The translations under genes were made by a program, and so were the position numbers. DNA of 64,000 bases from Taeniopygia guttata. Lineage: Eukaryota; Chordata; Aves; Passeriformes; Estrildidae. The DNA lies in the NCBI RefSeq assembly GCF_048771995.1, contig NC_133030.1:59800001-59864000 (forward strand), read 5' to 3'. The notes under the pieces were generated by a model. That model had not been told where the DNA came from. It was given only the letters and a program-made list of their open reading frames with translations, and ran no database searches. This document shows positions 45,012 through 56,576 of the stretch, one piece after another; position 1 is the first letter of the stretch; the number at the start of each line of letters is the position of its first letter.

Positions 45012-46283
45012 ATGAGGCTGCGCATGGAGCCGGCGGCGGCCGTGCCGGGCAACCTCTCCCGCGGCGGCGGCAGCAACGAGAGCGGCGGGGCGGCGGCGGG
45101 GACAGCAGCGGGGTGGTCGGCGGCGGCGCTGGCCTCGCAAGCGGCCGCGCTGCTGCTCATCTTCGCCCTCTCGGCGCTGGGCAACGGGGCGGTGGTGCTG
45201 GTGATCGCCCGGCACCGGCAGCTCCGCACGGTCACCAACGCCTTCGTGCTGTCGCTGTCGCTGTCGGAGCTGCTGGGCGCCCTGCTCTGCCTGCCGCTGG
45301 CTTTCCTCAGCCTGCTCAGCCGCCCGCCCGGCGCTTGGCTCTTCGGGCAGCGCCTGTGCCTGGCCAGCGCCGCCCTGCACGCCGGGCTGGGCATCGCCGC
45401 CACGCTGACCATGGCCCTGCTCTCCTTCGACCGCTACTGTGCCATCGTGCGGCAGCCGCGGCACAAGATGGGCCGGCGGCGCGCCGCGCAGCTGCTGGCC
45501 GCGGTGTGGCTGGCGGCGCTGGCGCTGGCCGGGCCCTGGTACGGGCTGGCGGGCGAGGGGCGGCGCGAAGCCCGGCCCGGCGCTTTCCGCTGTGTCTACG
45601 TGCTGCCCTGGGGCTCCTCACGGCTCGGGCCTCCCTATGGCGCTGCCCTCATCGTGCTCTGCTACCTGCTGCCCTTCGCCGTCATGTGCTTCTGCCACTT
45701 CAACATCTGCCGGGCGGTGCGGCTGGCCGAGAGCCGCGTGCGGCCGCTCACCACCTACGGGCACCTGCTGCGCGCCTACGGCGAGATGCGCACGGCCACC
45801 ACCGTCCTCATCATGATCGTCTCCATCATCTGCTGCTGGGGGCCCTACTGCATCCTGGGGCTGGCCGCCGCCGCCGGCCGCCTGCCCTTCTCGCCCACCA
45901 TGGACGCGGTGGCCAGCGGGATGGCCTGGGCCAACGGCGCCATCAACCCGCTGATCTACGCCGCCCGTAACCCCAACATCTCGGTGCTGCTGCGGCGCAG
46001 CCGGGAGGGCGGCTACAGGACTAGGAACAACATGGTGGCCTACCTGTCGGTGCCGGGCCGCCAGCCCCGCAGCCGGGCCGAGCGGGTCCGGGAGCGCTAC
46101 ATCAATCGGCACAGCGGCGCCCCGGGCAGCGGCCTGTCCTCGTCCAGCCCGGCCAGCGGGGCAGAGCTGGCCATGTGGGCCTGCAAGACGCCCGCCGTGC
46201 TCTTCTGTCGCGATGGGCAGCCGGGCGCTGGCCCTGAGGCCACCCTGAAGGCCAAAGCAGGCGCCATCGACACCAGCCTGTGA
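45012..46283 (+). CDS. GPR135: Orphan G-protein-coupled receptor 135, single exon
   Basis: Class A seven-helix receptor of 423 residues in one CpG-rich exon; ligand unknown. There is no signal peptide. Asn-glycosylation sites lie at 14-16 (NLS) and 22-24 (NES). TM1 is about 42-66, TM2 76-100 and TM3 113-137. DRY is at 140-142, TM4 about 158-178, TM5 208-232, and TM6 262-286 with CWGPY at 275-279. TM7 is about 295-316 with NPLIY at 312-316. Cys116 and Cys194 suit the TM3-loop disulfide. Signature stretches shared with human GPR135 include HRQLRTVTNAF, TTVLIMIV, RNPNIS, EGGYRTRN and the C-terminal DTSL. The human protein is 494 residues; the shortfall is mainly in the N-terminus. The TM2 Asp (2.50) of human is Glu86 here. 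ATG 45012 sits in a GCGGCC context; a second Met at residue 5 could also serve. Confidence 0.95.
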   Translation: MRLRMEPAAAVPGNLSRGGGSNESGGAAAGTAAGWSAAALASQAAALLLIFALSALGNGAVVLVIARHRQLRTVTNAFVLSLSLSELLGALLCLPLAFLSLLSRPPGAWLFGQRLCLASAALHAGLGIAATLTMALLSFDRYCAIVRQPRHKMGRRRAAQLLAAVWLAALALAGPWYGLAGEGRREARPGAFRCVYVLPWGSSRLGPPYGAALIVLCYLLPFAVMCFCHFNICRAVRLAESRVRPLTTYGHLLRAYGEMRTATTVLIMIVSIICCWGPYCILGLAAAAGRLPFSPTMDAVASGMAWANGAINPLIYAARNPNISVLLRRSREGGYRTRNNMVAYLSVPGRQPRSRAERVRERYINRHSGAPGSGLSSSSPASGAELAMWACKTPAVLFCRDGQPGAGPEATLKAKAGAIDTSL

Positions 46284-47565
46284 AGGGATGGGGGAACGGG
46301 ATGGAAGCGTCTGGCCCCGCGGCTGCCTCCCTGGAGAAAGTCCTGGTGCCCCTTGGCAGCCGGAGTGCCGGGAAACTGTGATGGGTCTGTGTTTCTTCTC
46401 CACTGTGGTGACCCAAGAGCTCCACAGGGAAGGGAAATCCCCCTTCCTTTCCAGCAGGCCTGATGGATGCATCCATGACAGCCACCGAGCGCAGCCAGCG
46501 CAAGAGCTCAGCTGAAAGAACTGAGCTGTTTGCTCCAGAGCTGCAGAAAGTGCCACTGAGAAGCTGCGGGGCTGACACACCAAAGCAGCCCAAACTGTCT
46601 GAATGACTCCGTGAGCTGCTTGTTAAGTGCCAAAAAAGCAACTGAAAGTGAGCACCGGCAGCTGGAAGCCACTCTGAAAACACCACACTGTGAAAAACCG
46701 CATCATGGCAGGAAAATGTTGCTTTTATCTGTTATATGTGGAAGTGCCAACAGTCAAAAAGTCACAGATTGTAGGACAGGCTGAAAAAGTGATCTATTTT
46801 TTATTTATTTATTTAAACGCTGAAGCATAACAAGAAAAGTAATTGTGAAAGGGAAGATGTATGATACTGGAAGGGAAGGAGAGGAAGGTAATACCTCAGA
46901 TGTCAGAATTTCAGCAGCCTTTTCTCTTTTTTTGAGGGTATGGTCAACATAAAATACTATGAATATGAGAAACATGAGTTCCTCAAACAGACTGAAAAGG
47001 GTGTGGGCGTAAACTGTGGTGTGCACAAGATGTATGTTTTCTTTTTGAGCTCATCTGAAGTGTCTCTCATCTCCAAGGGTTTTACCATAATTAGAGGAGC
47101 TGTGTGAGAGAAGTGTCTGAAAGGAGAGGCAAAGCAACACCACGTGTTCTCTGTGTGCTCTGCAGCATGTGAAAATGTGTATATGCACAGAACAGATATT
47201 GTTGTATTGATGGCAGCAATCCATGGGAATACGATATTTAAAAAACAGCTGTTTGCTGCTGAAAAAAGAAAGGAAAATAACACCATGGAAATACAATTGC
47301 ACAGCATAAATTTGAACAGATTTATCAGTGTAATCATTTTGTTCAAGGGCCCAAAGCCTTAAATTAGTATTTTGAATCTGAAATTTAAGATTTGGCCTTC
47401 ATTTGTCTTTGCCAGAGTTTAGTGTGAGACAGTATTTTTCCTTGTACAGGCTTTAAAAATACAGTGTTTTGGTTTTACTGGATTTTTCAGCTGTTTGTGA
47501 TGCAAGTGAACACAGTATCATTATTTTGTAAGTGAGGCAAATAAATTATCTTTTCTGCAGGAAAT
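46284..47565 (+). other. GPR135: GPR135 3' UTR
   Basis: AT-rich after about 46700. AATAAA at 47540-47545 is the best polyadenylation signal, giving an end near 47565. The end is inferred. Confidence 0.55.
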
Positions 47566-48538
47566 GAAAGTGTCTTAGCCTGATGTCATTCTCAGGCCAG
47601 CCTTGGGAAGGGAACTCCTGTAAAAAAAATTGCCAGATGAATGATAGTAGAGAGACATACTTGTTTGTGAAATTTTAATGCAGCTAGTTTCCATGCTGTA
47701 AGCATTACGGTAACTTTGTTCTCTGATGCTCCCATGAGGGAAAATCTGACCCTTGACTACTCAGCACTGCTAATTTGCCCTGCAGCTACTGGATTTTGCA
47801 GGTTGAGCAGTGTTTTCTTGCTGCTTCAGAAGGAAGCTGTGCAGAAAGCCCACAGCTCTTCACAGGAGCTGTTTGTCAGCGAGTTGTGGAAGGGCAGGAG
47901 AGGAATTTCTGGCACAGCAATACCTGGCTAAGTGTAAATGGAAAGGAGGGGTGGTTGTCAGTGACGAGGTTGGGTTTAACTCTTACCTGGGTAGCTGCAG
48001 GTGGTAACAAGGAGATTGGTGGGGGATAATTGATCATGCAGAGCAAATGGCTGAAATCCCCTGGGAAGGGTGGTGCTGCTCCCCTGACTCAGTGCCTGCC
48101 TCTGAACAACCCCTGATTCCCTCTTTTTCATACTGGTTTCCTTTTCTACTGATTTGATGTACCACAGGCCAGGGAAACATCTCTGTGGCAATCAGGTATG
48201 GCCAGGGAAGGACTGGGGATGTCAGGATTGAAGGAGCTGCACTGGGAGTGGAAGTAGCACATCTTTCTAGGGAAGTGGTAGCAAAGCTGTTATAACATGG
48301 GTTTCAACATATTTTTAACAAGCTCAGGCTGGTGCATGTTAGTTTTGCACATGAGGAATTGAGCAAGGGCAGGTGGTGGTCTTGGAGGCATCACAAATTG
48401 GCACATTTCAGTGGAAAGCTAATTTGGGCTGAACCAAGAGGAGATTCTTGACCTGATCCTTTTTGACTTGGACCCGCTGCAGCTTCAGTAGAGAGCCAGC
48501 TTGTGTTTCAAAGTTGTTCCTGGCCTGTGCTCCTCATA
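47566..48538. other. Intergenic, no gene recognised
   Basis: Unique-looking sequence with short overlapping open frames only. Confidence 0.45.
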
Positions 48539-48945
48539 ATCACAGAATCATAGAATCATTTCAGTTGGAAAAGGCCTCTTAAGTCATCAAGTCCCAGCAC
48601 AGCCAAATCTACCACTAACCCGTGTCCCTAAGTGCCACACCTACATGTCTTTTAAATGCCTCCAGGGACTGTGACTTTACCACTTCCCTGGGCAGCTTGT
48701 ACTGGTGTTTGGCAACATATTCTGTGAAGATATTTTCCTTAATATCCAATTTAAACCTCTTCTGCTGCAACTTGAGGCATTTTCATCTGGTCCTGTTATT
48801 TGTTACCTGGGAGAAGAGACCAACCCCACCTGGCTGCAACCTCCCTTCAGGTAGTTGTAGAGAGGTTCCTCCCAAACCTCCTTTTTTCCTGGCTAAACAC
48901 CCCCTCAGCCACTCCTCACATCACAGCACTGTTGAACAAGCCAGG
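48539..48945 (-). mobile_element. CR1 LINE 3' end, antisense
   Basis: Begins ATCACAGAATCATAGAATCA and runs through GTCATCAAGTCCCAGCAC, CCTCCAGGGACTGTGACTTT and TGTTACCTGGGAGAAGAGAC, to CACCCCCTCAGCCACTCCTC. It is near complete at the 3' end. Confidence 0.93.
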
Positions 48946-51900
48946 TACATAGGTCTCTACAGCCACATTTTTAAAAGTATGTTTAAAAAAATACAACCAA
49001 ATGGTATTAACTAAACCACAAACAGCACAAACCACACCAAAGGCTGCAGGCTGCCTGCCAAAACAGTCCTTGAAATGTTGCTGGGTCCCAGCTCTGCTGA
49101 AAGGTGCTGCTTCTCACCCAGCACCAGAGTGGGTGAGAAGGTCTGTAGGTCTGTCCCTGCACCTCACAACGGTTCCATGTGCTCATCTGGGAGAAAGAAA
49201 CCAGTGGATTAAGGCACTGTTTTACTCTAGCTCTGAAAACTCTGCCCTCTGTAGTTGCAGGTGCTTCTTCTTGGGTGAGAAGACTTTGCAGCAGGTGGCT
49301 CCTGGCCAAGCCACTATGGGACATCACCCCCACATCTCCCACATGCCCATGCTGGTGTCACCCCACTTAGAGATCCCTGTTCTGTGGGCTGAAAAACTCA
49401 GAAGACAGGAAGACACTGATGTTTTAGACACTACAAAACAGGCTCTGAGGCTCCAACCCTCCAGTTTCTTTCCTTTTTCCTCCCTTGAGATGAGCCTGGA
49501 CAAAGCAAATTGCACAAATCTTATTTGCTCAAAGATATTGGGACATATTTTAGCACACCAAAAATCATGCGGATTATTCTGTGTAGGATATTCAGCATAG
49601 GAGAAAGAGGATTTCAAGTGATTTGAAGACCAGTTCAGCCCTGGATACTGGAGAAAACTGCAGTCCAAGGCAAATTAAAAATGAGTCTTTGGGCTCTTTG
49701 GTCTCTTGTTGACTTTCCAGCATATTTAAACCCTCAGTTTAAGAGTACCTTAGTATTTGGCAATGATAACATGCCACTGGCTGAACTAACACATTATATC
49801 TTAGAAGGAAAACATTAAGCCTTGATGAATGACAAGCATTTCAGAACATACTGCTCCAACTGCATGCAGTGGTAGTTTTCCTGCTGATTTAATCATCAGA
49901 TTCATTCAAGTAGTTATTTTCCCCTCCCTTCTTAATCTGTGGATGAAGCCTCGGTTCAAAGCAAATGCTTTAAGAAGTGTGAACAATTAGCAGTCCAATT
50001 AGCAGTATTTACAAGTGACAGCCAGATGGGCTGTAATAGCTGCCATCAATCACCAGAACGGGGAGAGCTCAGGAGTACGAAATACCCCATTGCTGCCTCT
50101 CTTGCAGCGCTGGTGTTGATTCCTGTATCCAGCAGATGCCAGCAGAGACCTCAGCAGCCGGCAGAGCTGTCCCGGCAGTGATGCTGAGAAAAGCCTTTCT
50201 GTTAATGAGATCAACCCTCAGAACCGCTGCTTCCCAAATAGGGGCACTCAGGGTAGGGCTTGTGACTGATGCCCAAAGAGCACCTCACCAAAACTTATTT
50301 TGAAAGACAAATTCAACACGTGCTGCTCTTTGGGAAGTTTGTTGTACGGGCTGAAATGAGTAATTTGGAAAGCACATCAGAAAAGTGGGATTTTGTGTGT
50401 GCAAGCCAGAGCTGCAAAAGTGCAGCCTGGAGGGGCTGGTGAGCTCAGTCCCAGTGCTGGCAGCATGCTTTGTTCAGCAGCACAGCTGCCTCTGCACTCT
50501 GGATGCTTTTGTATTTTCACATGATAACTCTGATTATTAATAATAAATGGGTGCACATCTAGATCTGCTTACAAAGCGTTACAGAGCCACAAAGAAAAGA
50601 TCCCAAGTCCTCCAGGAGGAATAACCCACAATAAGATCCACTCTTGGTGGACCTCCTGCTCAACTGCACTGTGCTGCTTTGCTGCTGCAAGCCTCGGGCT
50701 TGCCATGACCAGTGGGGTGAGTCCCAGTGGCTTCACTGGGAATGAATGTGGGAGGATGAGGCCAGCTCTGCCTCCTACAGCATGGCCAGCCCTCCTGCTG
50801 TCCCCAGTTTGCAGAGGAGTGCTGGGTTTTCAGTGCCACGCTGCTGGCAGGCCACTGAGTGCTGAAGCATCCACACTCTGCACAGCCAAAGTGCTTGGGC
50901 AGCAGCTCAGCATTTCTAGGTTTTTTTTTTTTTTATTTTCCTAGAAAATCACCGGTGGAAAAGTGATGTAGGGAAAGAGAGACTGTGAATCCCTCTCAGT
51001 GGCATGAAATGGGTGAGTCACAGGGAAAATCAAAGTGAAAGCAGCAGAAACCCCAGGGTGCAACACTGAGGTCTGCACTAATCTGTCTGGGGATGATCTC
51101 AGCCACCAAGACCCCAGGAGGCTGGGACAGAGGAAATTAAACAAGGGGGACTGTGTGCTGGGGCTGTTTGTGCTGGGGCTGTTTGTACTGGGTGGCAGAG
51201 TTTGTACTGGTGATCACAGGAGATGAGTAGGATCCAGCTGTGATTCAGCAGAGGAAGAAAATTCACCCTGAGAGGAACTGCTTGTTATTTGTGTTATTTC
51301 TTGACTGCTGGCACTGAGCTCCTCCAGGTTCAGCTGGTTTCACAAAGACAAGCAGTGCTAGAAACCCACAAAACCAACCAGGGAGCAATTTCCAAGTACT
51401 TGGGATCCTTAATTTTATACATCCATTATTCTTGCCTTTATTTTTAATCTTATCTCTTGCATAGTCAGTTCAGAAGCTAAGGGAACATCAAAAGGTAATC
51501 ATAAAGGTAATAAAGTTTTTTTGGAAAGATTTCTTTAGACCAGAGGATTGTACCTTTCCTCAGGGGCCTTTTATTGTGTGCACTGAAGAGTTAAAGGTGT
51601 TTGCAAACCACAGTGCTCCACACATTTGCTTTCCCTTCACATATGGGAACACCTCCTTGCCACTGTGAAGAAAAGCAGAAAGATGCAGCCGTGATGACTC
51701 TGGATGGGCCCTACAAATTAACACACTCCCCCAGGCTCATCTACCCTCAGGGTAGATGTGAACAAAACCAGCAAAATAAATTTCTCTGAAATTCATCTCG
51801 CCCTCCCAGCAATTCCCTCACAACCCCGTAAATGTAATTTGCTTACCTGATTTAGCAACATACTCTGAATGAATCTCAGCATCAGGGATAAAAAATGCCT

Positions 51901-53519
51901 TCAGTAACCAGGTCACTTATTTTTTCCAGTGGAATCTAATGTGCTGCAGCACTTGTGCCTGTGGCCTCTGTGCTCAGTCTGGTGCATTTTACAGAACATT
52001 TGGTAATATAGCATCCCCGAGGTCACGTCAAGTTCTGAATACAGCATCTGAATTGTGGAGTCTTTACAGAAAATGTAACTCAAATGGTGATTGCCTCCTG
52101 CTATTAAATTGGAAAGATTTGCCATAAAGCCTGAGTGCTTCTCTGATTTCATAGCAAAAAGGGTTTTAGGCAATGATCAGAAGCTGGGTGAAGCACAAAA
52201 CTGGGACTTTCTTACTTTCCTTGAGCCCAGGGGATGCTCTGCACAGAGCCTGGCAAAGTAAAGCCATATCAAAGTACACAGGTACAAATCCAAGCAGATG
52301 GAAAAGCTGCTGGCACCCCTCAGCACCCAAAGCCCAGGTACAGCCAGGGGCACTCCCAGCCCAGCTTACAGCAGTGTCCTGGCAGGCCACAGGTATGGGT
52401 TAGGCAGCAGGAACAGAGCTGTGCACTCCAGACTTGCTGTGCTGGTGCCCAGGATAATCCTGGTTTAGAGCAGCTCTGCCTGCTGTTGCCCAAAACCAAA
52501 GTGAGTTTGTCCAGCCCCTCCTGCAGAGTCACCTCTGAGCTGAGAGCACATGAGCAAATACTGGAATATGGGCAATAAAGAAAGTAATGGAAAAAATGGC
52601 AATTTCAATGATTTACCTTCACAGGATTGCTCTGAGAACTGGGAAACTCCAGCTTAATTTCAAGTTCTTTGCATTGTGACAACAGAGTGCATACAAAGTG
52701 TAAGGAAAGCTGGGTACAAACAGGCTCCCAGCACAAATCCTGGCACTGGGGCAGGCCCTGGGGACACTGTAGTGGAGTTGGGCATTCTGTGGTAATTTCA
52801 AAAGCCATGGAAGTAAGTTCAGATGACCCATGAATCTGTTTTGAGTTACTTTATCTTACACACATATGCATTTTTACACACTTTGCATCCACCTGAAGGT
52901 CGGGCATTGCCAAATGTCACAGAGAAGCCACGGGCTGTGACCTTTGGCTATTTGGAGAGAATTAAAATTAACCCTCCTCAACCATGCTGGGGGAAACTTC
53001 TATTGAAAATTTAGCATGAGAACTTTTCAGAGCACAGTAGAGATCGCAGAGGAAAACAAGAAGCAGAATTTATTTTGTACTTGACAGCTCTGAAATGCTG
53101 AAGGTGGAAAGTGCCAGCAGATGGCATTTTCCTCTGCCTTTATTGAGGCTCTGGTGGGGCCCAGAAGCACGGGATTTCTCCCTGGCTCACCTGCACACTC
53201 TCATCAAGCCCGATTTAAGGCTAAAAATGACAAAAAATGCTCAGAGGTTTCAGGTCAGAGCACTCCTGATTCAAAGGGAGAACTCTCCTTTTCACATGTA
53301 TCTGTTGGAGGACCCTGAACAATGCCAGGGAGGTCACAGGAGAGGTGTCTGCAGGATTTGCTGTAGGAGATGGAGTGGAGATGGAGCTCATCCCCTCCCT
53401 CCTGCATCCATCACCTTTATGTCCTCTTGGCCTCTCCTGTCTCCCCCAGAAACAAAGCTTGAAGAATGTTTTCACCCAAAGCACAGGCTGATAAAATAAC
53501 CAGCTTTTATGGGAGCTGA
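48946..53519. other. Intergenic between GPR135 and DAAM1, no gene recognised
   Basis: Mostly unique-looking. A short tandem of TGTGCTGGGGCTGTT-like units lies at about 51150-51215, and a T-run at 50921-50936. Several 60-199 residue open frames overlap on both strands without splice or motif support. Confidence 0.45.
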
Positions 53520-53960
53520 GAATCACAGAATCACAGAATTGTTTGGAAGCACAGAATCATTTAGATTGGAAAAGATTTCTAAGAACATTGAATCCAACCA
53601 TTCCCCCAGCACTGCCAATCTCACCATTAACCATGTCCCCAGGTGCAATATCTACCTGGCTTTTAGATACCTCCAGGGATGGTGACTCCACCACTGCCCT
53701 GAGCAGCCTGTTCCAATGTTTGAAAAGTCTTTGGACAAAGAACTTTAATATCCAATCTAAACCTGCCCTGGCATAACTTGAAGCTGTTTTCGTTTGTTAC
53801 CTAGGAGAAGGGATCAACTCCCATCAACTCCACCCTCCTGTCAGGGAGTTGTAAAGAGAGAGAAGGTCCCTCCTGAGCCTCCTTTTCTCCAGGCTGAGCC
53901 CCCCCAGCTCTGCCAGTTGCTCCTGATCAGACTTGTGCCTGTTCCTGGGGCAGTCCAGCA
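53520..53960 (-). mobile_element. CR1 LINE 3' end, antisense
   Basis: Starts with the repeated tail AATCACAGAATCACAGAATT and an extra copy of CACAGAATCATTTAGATTGG. It continues GGATGGTGACTCCACCACTG and TAATATCCAATCTAAACCTG to CCTCCTTTTCTCCAGGCTGA. Confidence 0.93.
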
Positions 53961-54780
53961 GTGCCAGCCCTGCACAAGGACTGCAGCTTTGATCAGGCTG
54001 TGTGATAGCAAAGATGGCAAAGTGCAGTTTCACCCCAGAGCATCCTTGGGGTGTCACTCGGGGGCAGTGGCAGTGGGGACAGGTCCCACAGCACAGGTGG
54101 GAGCCGAGCTGGCAACATCCCCGATTTGCTGACCCTTTCCAGGTATCAAATCTGACAGGTCTGTTGGGCCCACTGTCCCCTTTTTTTGGGATTAAATAAA
54201 TAGTCCAGAAGTCCAGCAGCACAGAAGGGCTGCCAGCAGGATGGGAGCCGGGTGTGTCCCCATCTGGCCGTGCCTGTCCTACTTGCTGAGCTGAGCTTTG
54301 CATGCAATGCTGCAAGGCTGCCGTGCCTGCATCAGGCCATTGCCACAAGCCTTGACTCATCTTTTCCCAGCTGGGGGCGATGCCAAGGACAGGCTGAGTG
54401 CGGGAGGTGACACCTGACACTCCTGTCACCCCAGCCTTGGGCAGCAGGGAAAGCTGCCGGGCTGGAGCAGAGCACCAGCATCAAAACCTGGCTCAGCAGG
54501 TTTGGTGCCACCAACCCGGGTGGCCCTATGGGACAATTCCTGCAGGAGCGCCGTGCCCGGCAGCTTCCCTGGCACCAGCGGGTCTGGGCAGGTTTGGATG
54601 TGCTGGCTCAGGGCTGTAAGTGGAGGGAACGGCCTCCAGGATTTGGGGCACAGGAGCCTTTTTTCAGGTGATAGCCCAGACAGCCAGGACATCAGAGGAC
54701 GTGGGCTGACATAGCACAGGTGTGCCAGTCCAGCACAGTGCTCACCCTGGTCCCCTTTTGCCTAAGATGACAAATATTTA
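53961..54780. other. Intergenic, GC-rich, no gene recognised
   Basis: Open frames on both strands reflect base composition. Nothing recognised. Confidence 0.4.
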
Positions 54781-55404
54781 ATCTTGTGGGAATCCAGGGC
54801 TTCCCTCTGGCTGCCCTGCAGGTCTGGGACCCTGGCAGGGGTCAGGAACCCCCCTGGACAGAGCCCCCAGAGACACTGTCTGTGATCTCTGTCCATGGAA
54901 AAGAGTTTTCAATCTTACAGGGTGAATTACAAGCTCTGAGTGTTTGATATCAGTAATAATTAAGTGTGGCATGGGTGCAAAAGTAAATTTTAGGATTCTA
55001 GATTAGGGGTCCAAAGGGAACAAGATGGAGGAAATTGGGTGTGTTTTGTCCTTTTCCTCCTTCTTCATGCCCTCCATGTTTCACTGCAGTGTTGGCATTT
55101 TTCTGTTGGTTCAGGCTGGGGACACACTGTTCAACGTAGGTGACAGATATTGGCACGTTATTGTAAATCCAGCACAGGTAGTTTCTGGTATTTAATGTTT
55201 GTACCATCCCACTGAGGGCAGAGCCCCACACGCTGCCCTGCAGGACAGAGCTGCGGCAGGGCAGCAGAACATGTTAGAGATAAACAGAATAAACCACCTT
55301 GAAACCAGCACAGACGAATTATGGCTTCTGCTTTGGCAATGGGGCAGAAAGACAGAGACTTTCTACAATCTCAGAATCATCAATACCCACAGATTCCGAC
55401 AGTA
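54781..55404 (+). mobile_element. Endogenous retrovirus LTR fossil, copy 2 of the pair
   Basis: The partner of 9024-9645, sharing CTTCCCTCTGGCTGCCCTG, GATATTGGCACGTTATTGTA, CCCCACACGCTGCCCTGCAG and CAATCTCAGAATCATCAATA. It has the same orientation and the same edges, and no adjoining retroviral gene region. The similarity implies the same family and a broadly similar age. Confidence 0.6.
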
Positions 55405-56576
55405 TCTGAAATTTGTATTCCTAAACAATATATGGGGCTAATCCAGCCATGTGGAAGGGTTTGAAGTCGAGGAAGATTGAAAGTTACTAGGATATTTTTT
55501 CCCATCAAGCATCTTGGTTGAATAAAAAGCTGTGTCTTGACCTCGCTCACATCTCCCAGAGCCACCCTGCCTCCATCCCGGGGACCATCCTGTGTCACAC
55601 AATAGCATGGCCCAGGAAACCTGCAATCTGCCATGAACTAGAATTTCAGGCCCTCATGGGTTTGTGGGGTTTGGCCAGCTTGTTCACATCTATTTATGGA
55701 CAAACCCCAACCAGCCCTATGCTGGGGACATGGGGATTTATGATGGGAAGAGAAGTTGAAGCTGTTGCTGTTTTCCTTGGGTCCCAGCACCACACAGCCC
55801 TGGGCTGCTTTCCCATGGCATCACCAGCCCACGACTGCCAGGGCTGGGGATGGAATCTGTGCTCCCTGCCAGCCCCAGTCCAAAATGGGAATCCCATGGG
55901 GCAGAGCACAATGCAGATGTGCTCCCACAGGCACAGGCAGCGGGGTCTGGGAGTGTCTTTGGGTGCTGCAAAAATCACTCAGGAGCACTGGAGAAAGAAA
56001 GTAACACAGAGCCTGGATGGAAAGGTGTGTGGGAAAAGAAAAGGTGAGCAGGAATAAGCCAGGAGGGGTTTGGGCTATTGCCAAGGAAACATCACTAGAT
56101 AGGCTTGCTAGAGGCATGGTGGCCAGCCCAGCCAGCACTTCTCCTGGAAAAAGGGACAGGATCCAATCCCACAATGCAAAACTGGCTGCTGCCTCAATGC
56201 AGGATCCTGGAAAAGCCTTGGAAAAATTCCCACCAAGGTGGGAACAGCATCAGCAACAACAAAACGAGGAGGAATGAACGATTTCACCAACTGGAAGGCA
56301 TTTCAGAACCCACATGTGGGTGACAATGAGGATGCTGCAATCCTGGAGGGTGGAAAAACCCAACTGCCTTAAACCCAGCAGGGTGGGAAAAAACCCAACC
56401 TCCTAAAACCCAGCACTCAGGGCAAGGTGAAGGGGTTATCACCTGAGCCCAGAAATGCCTGCAAACACACCCAAAAAAGAGCAACCCTCGGAGAGCCTCT
56501 TTTTCAACACCTGCCTCAATTCCTAATTATCCCATTTTTGTCCCCTAAAAATAACTCACGCCTCTGCCGTGTACAC
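55405..56576. other. Intergenic between LTR fossil and the DAAM1 3' end
   Basis: A 179-residue open frame at 55518-56057 on the + strand overlaps similar-sized frames on the other strand and has no motif. No gene is supported. Confidence 0.45.

Noticed and set aside
44876-45970. 364-residue + strand frame and long antisense frames (44858-45412, 45618-46583) over GPR135
   Set aside because: Composed of Arg/Ala/Gly-rich shadow text from the CpG-rich GPR135 exon; the GPR135 frame has all seven helices and conserved motifs.
55518-56057. 179-residue + strand open frame upstream of the DAAM1 3' end
   Set aside because: Similar frames exist on the other strand, the composition is repeat-like, and there is no motif.
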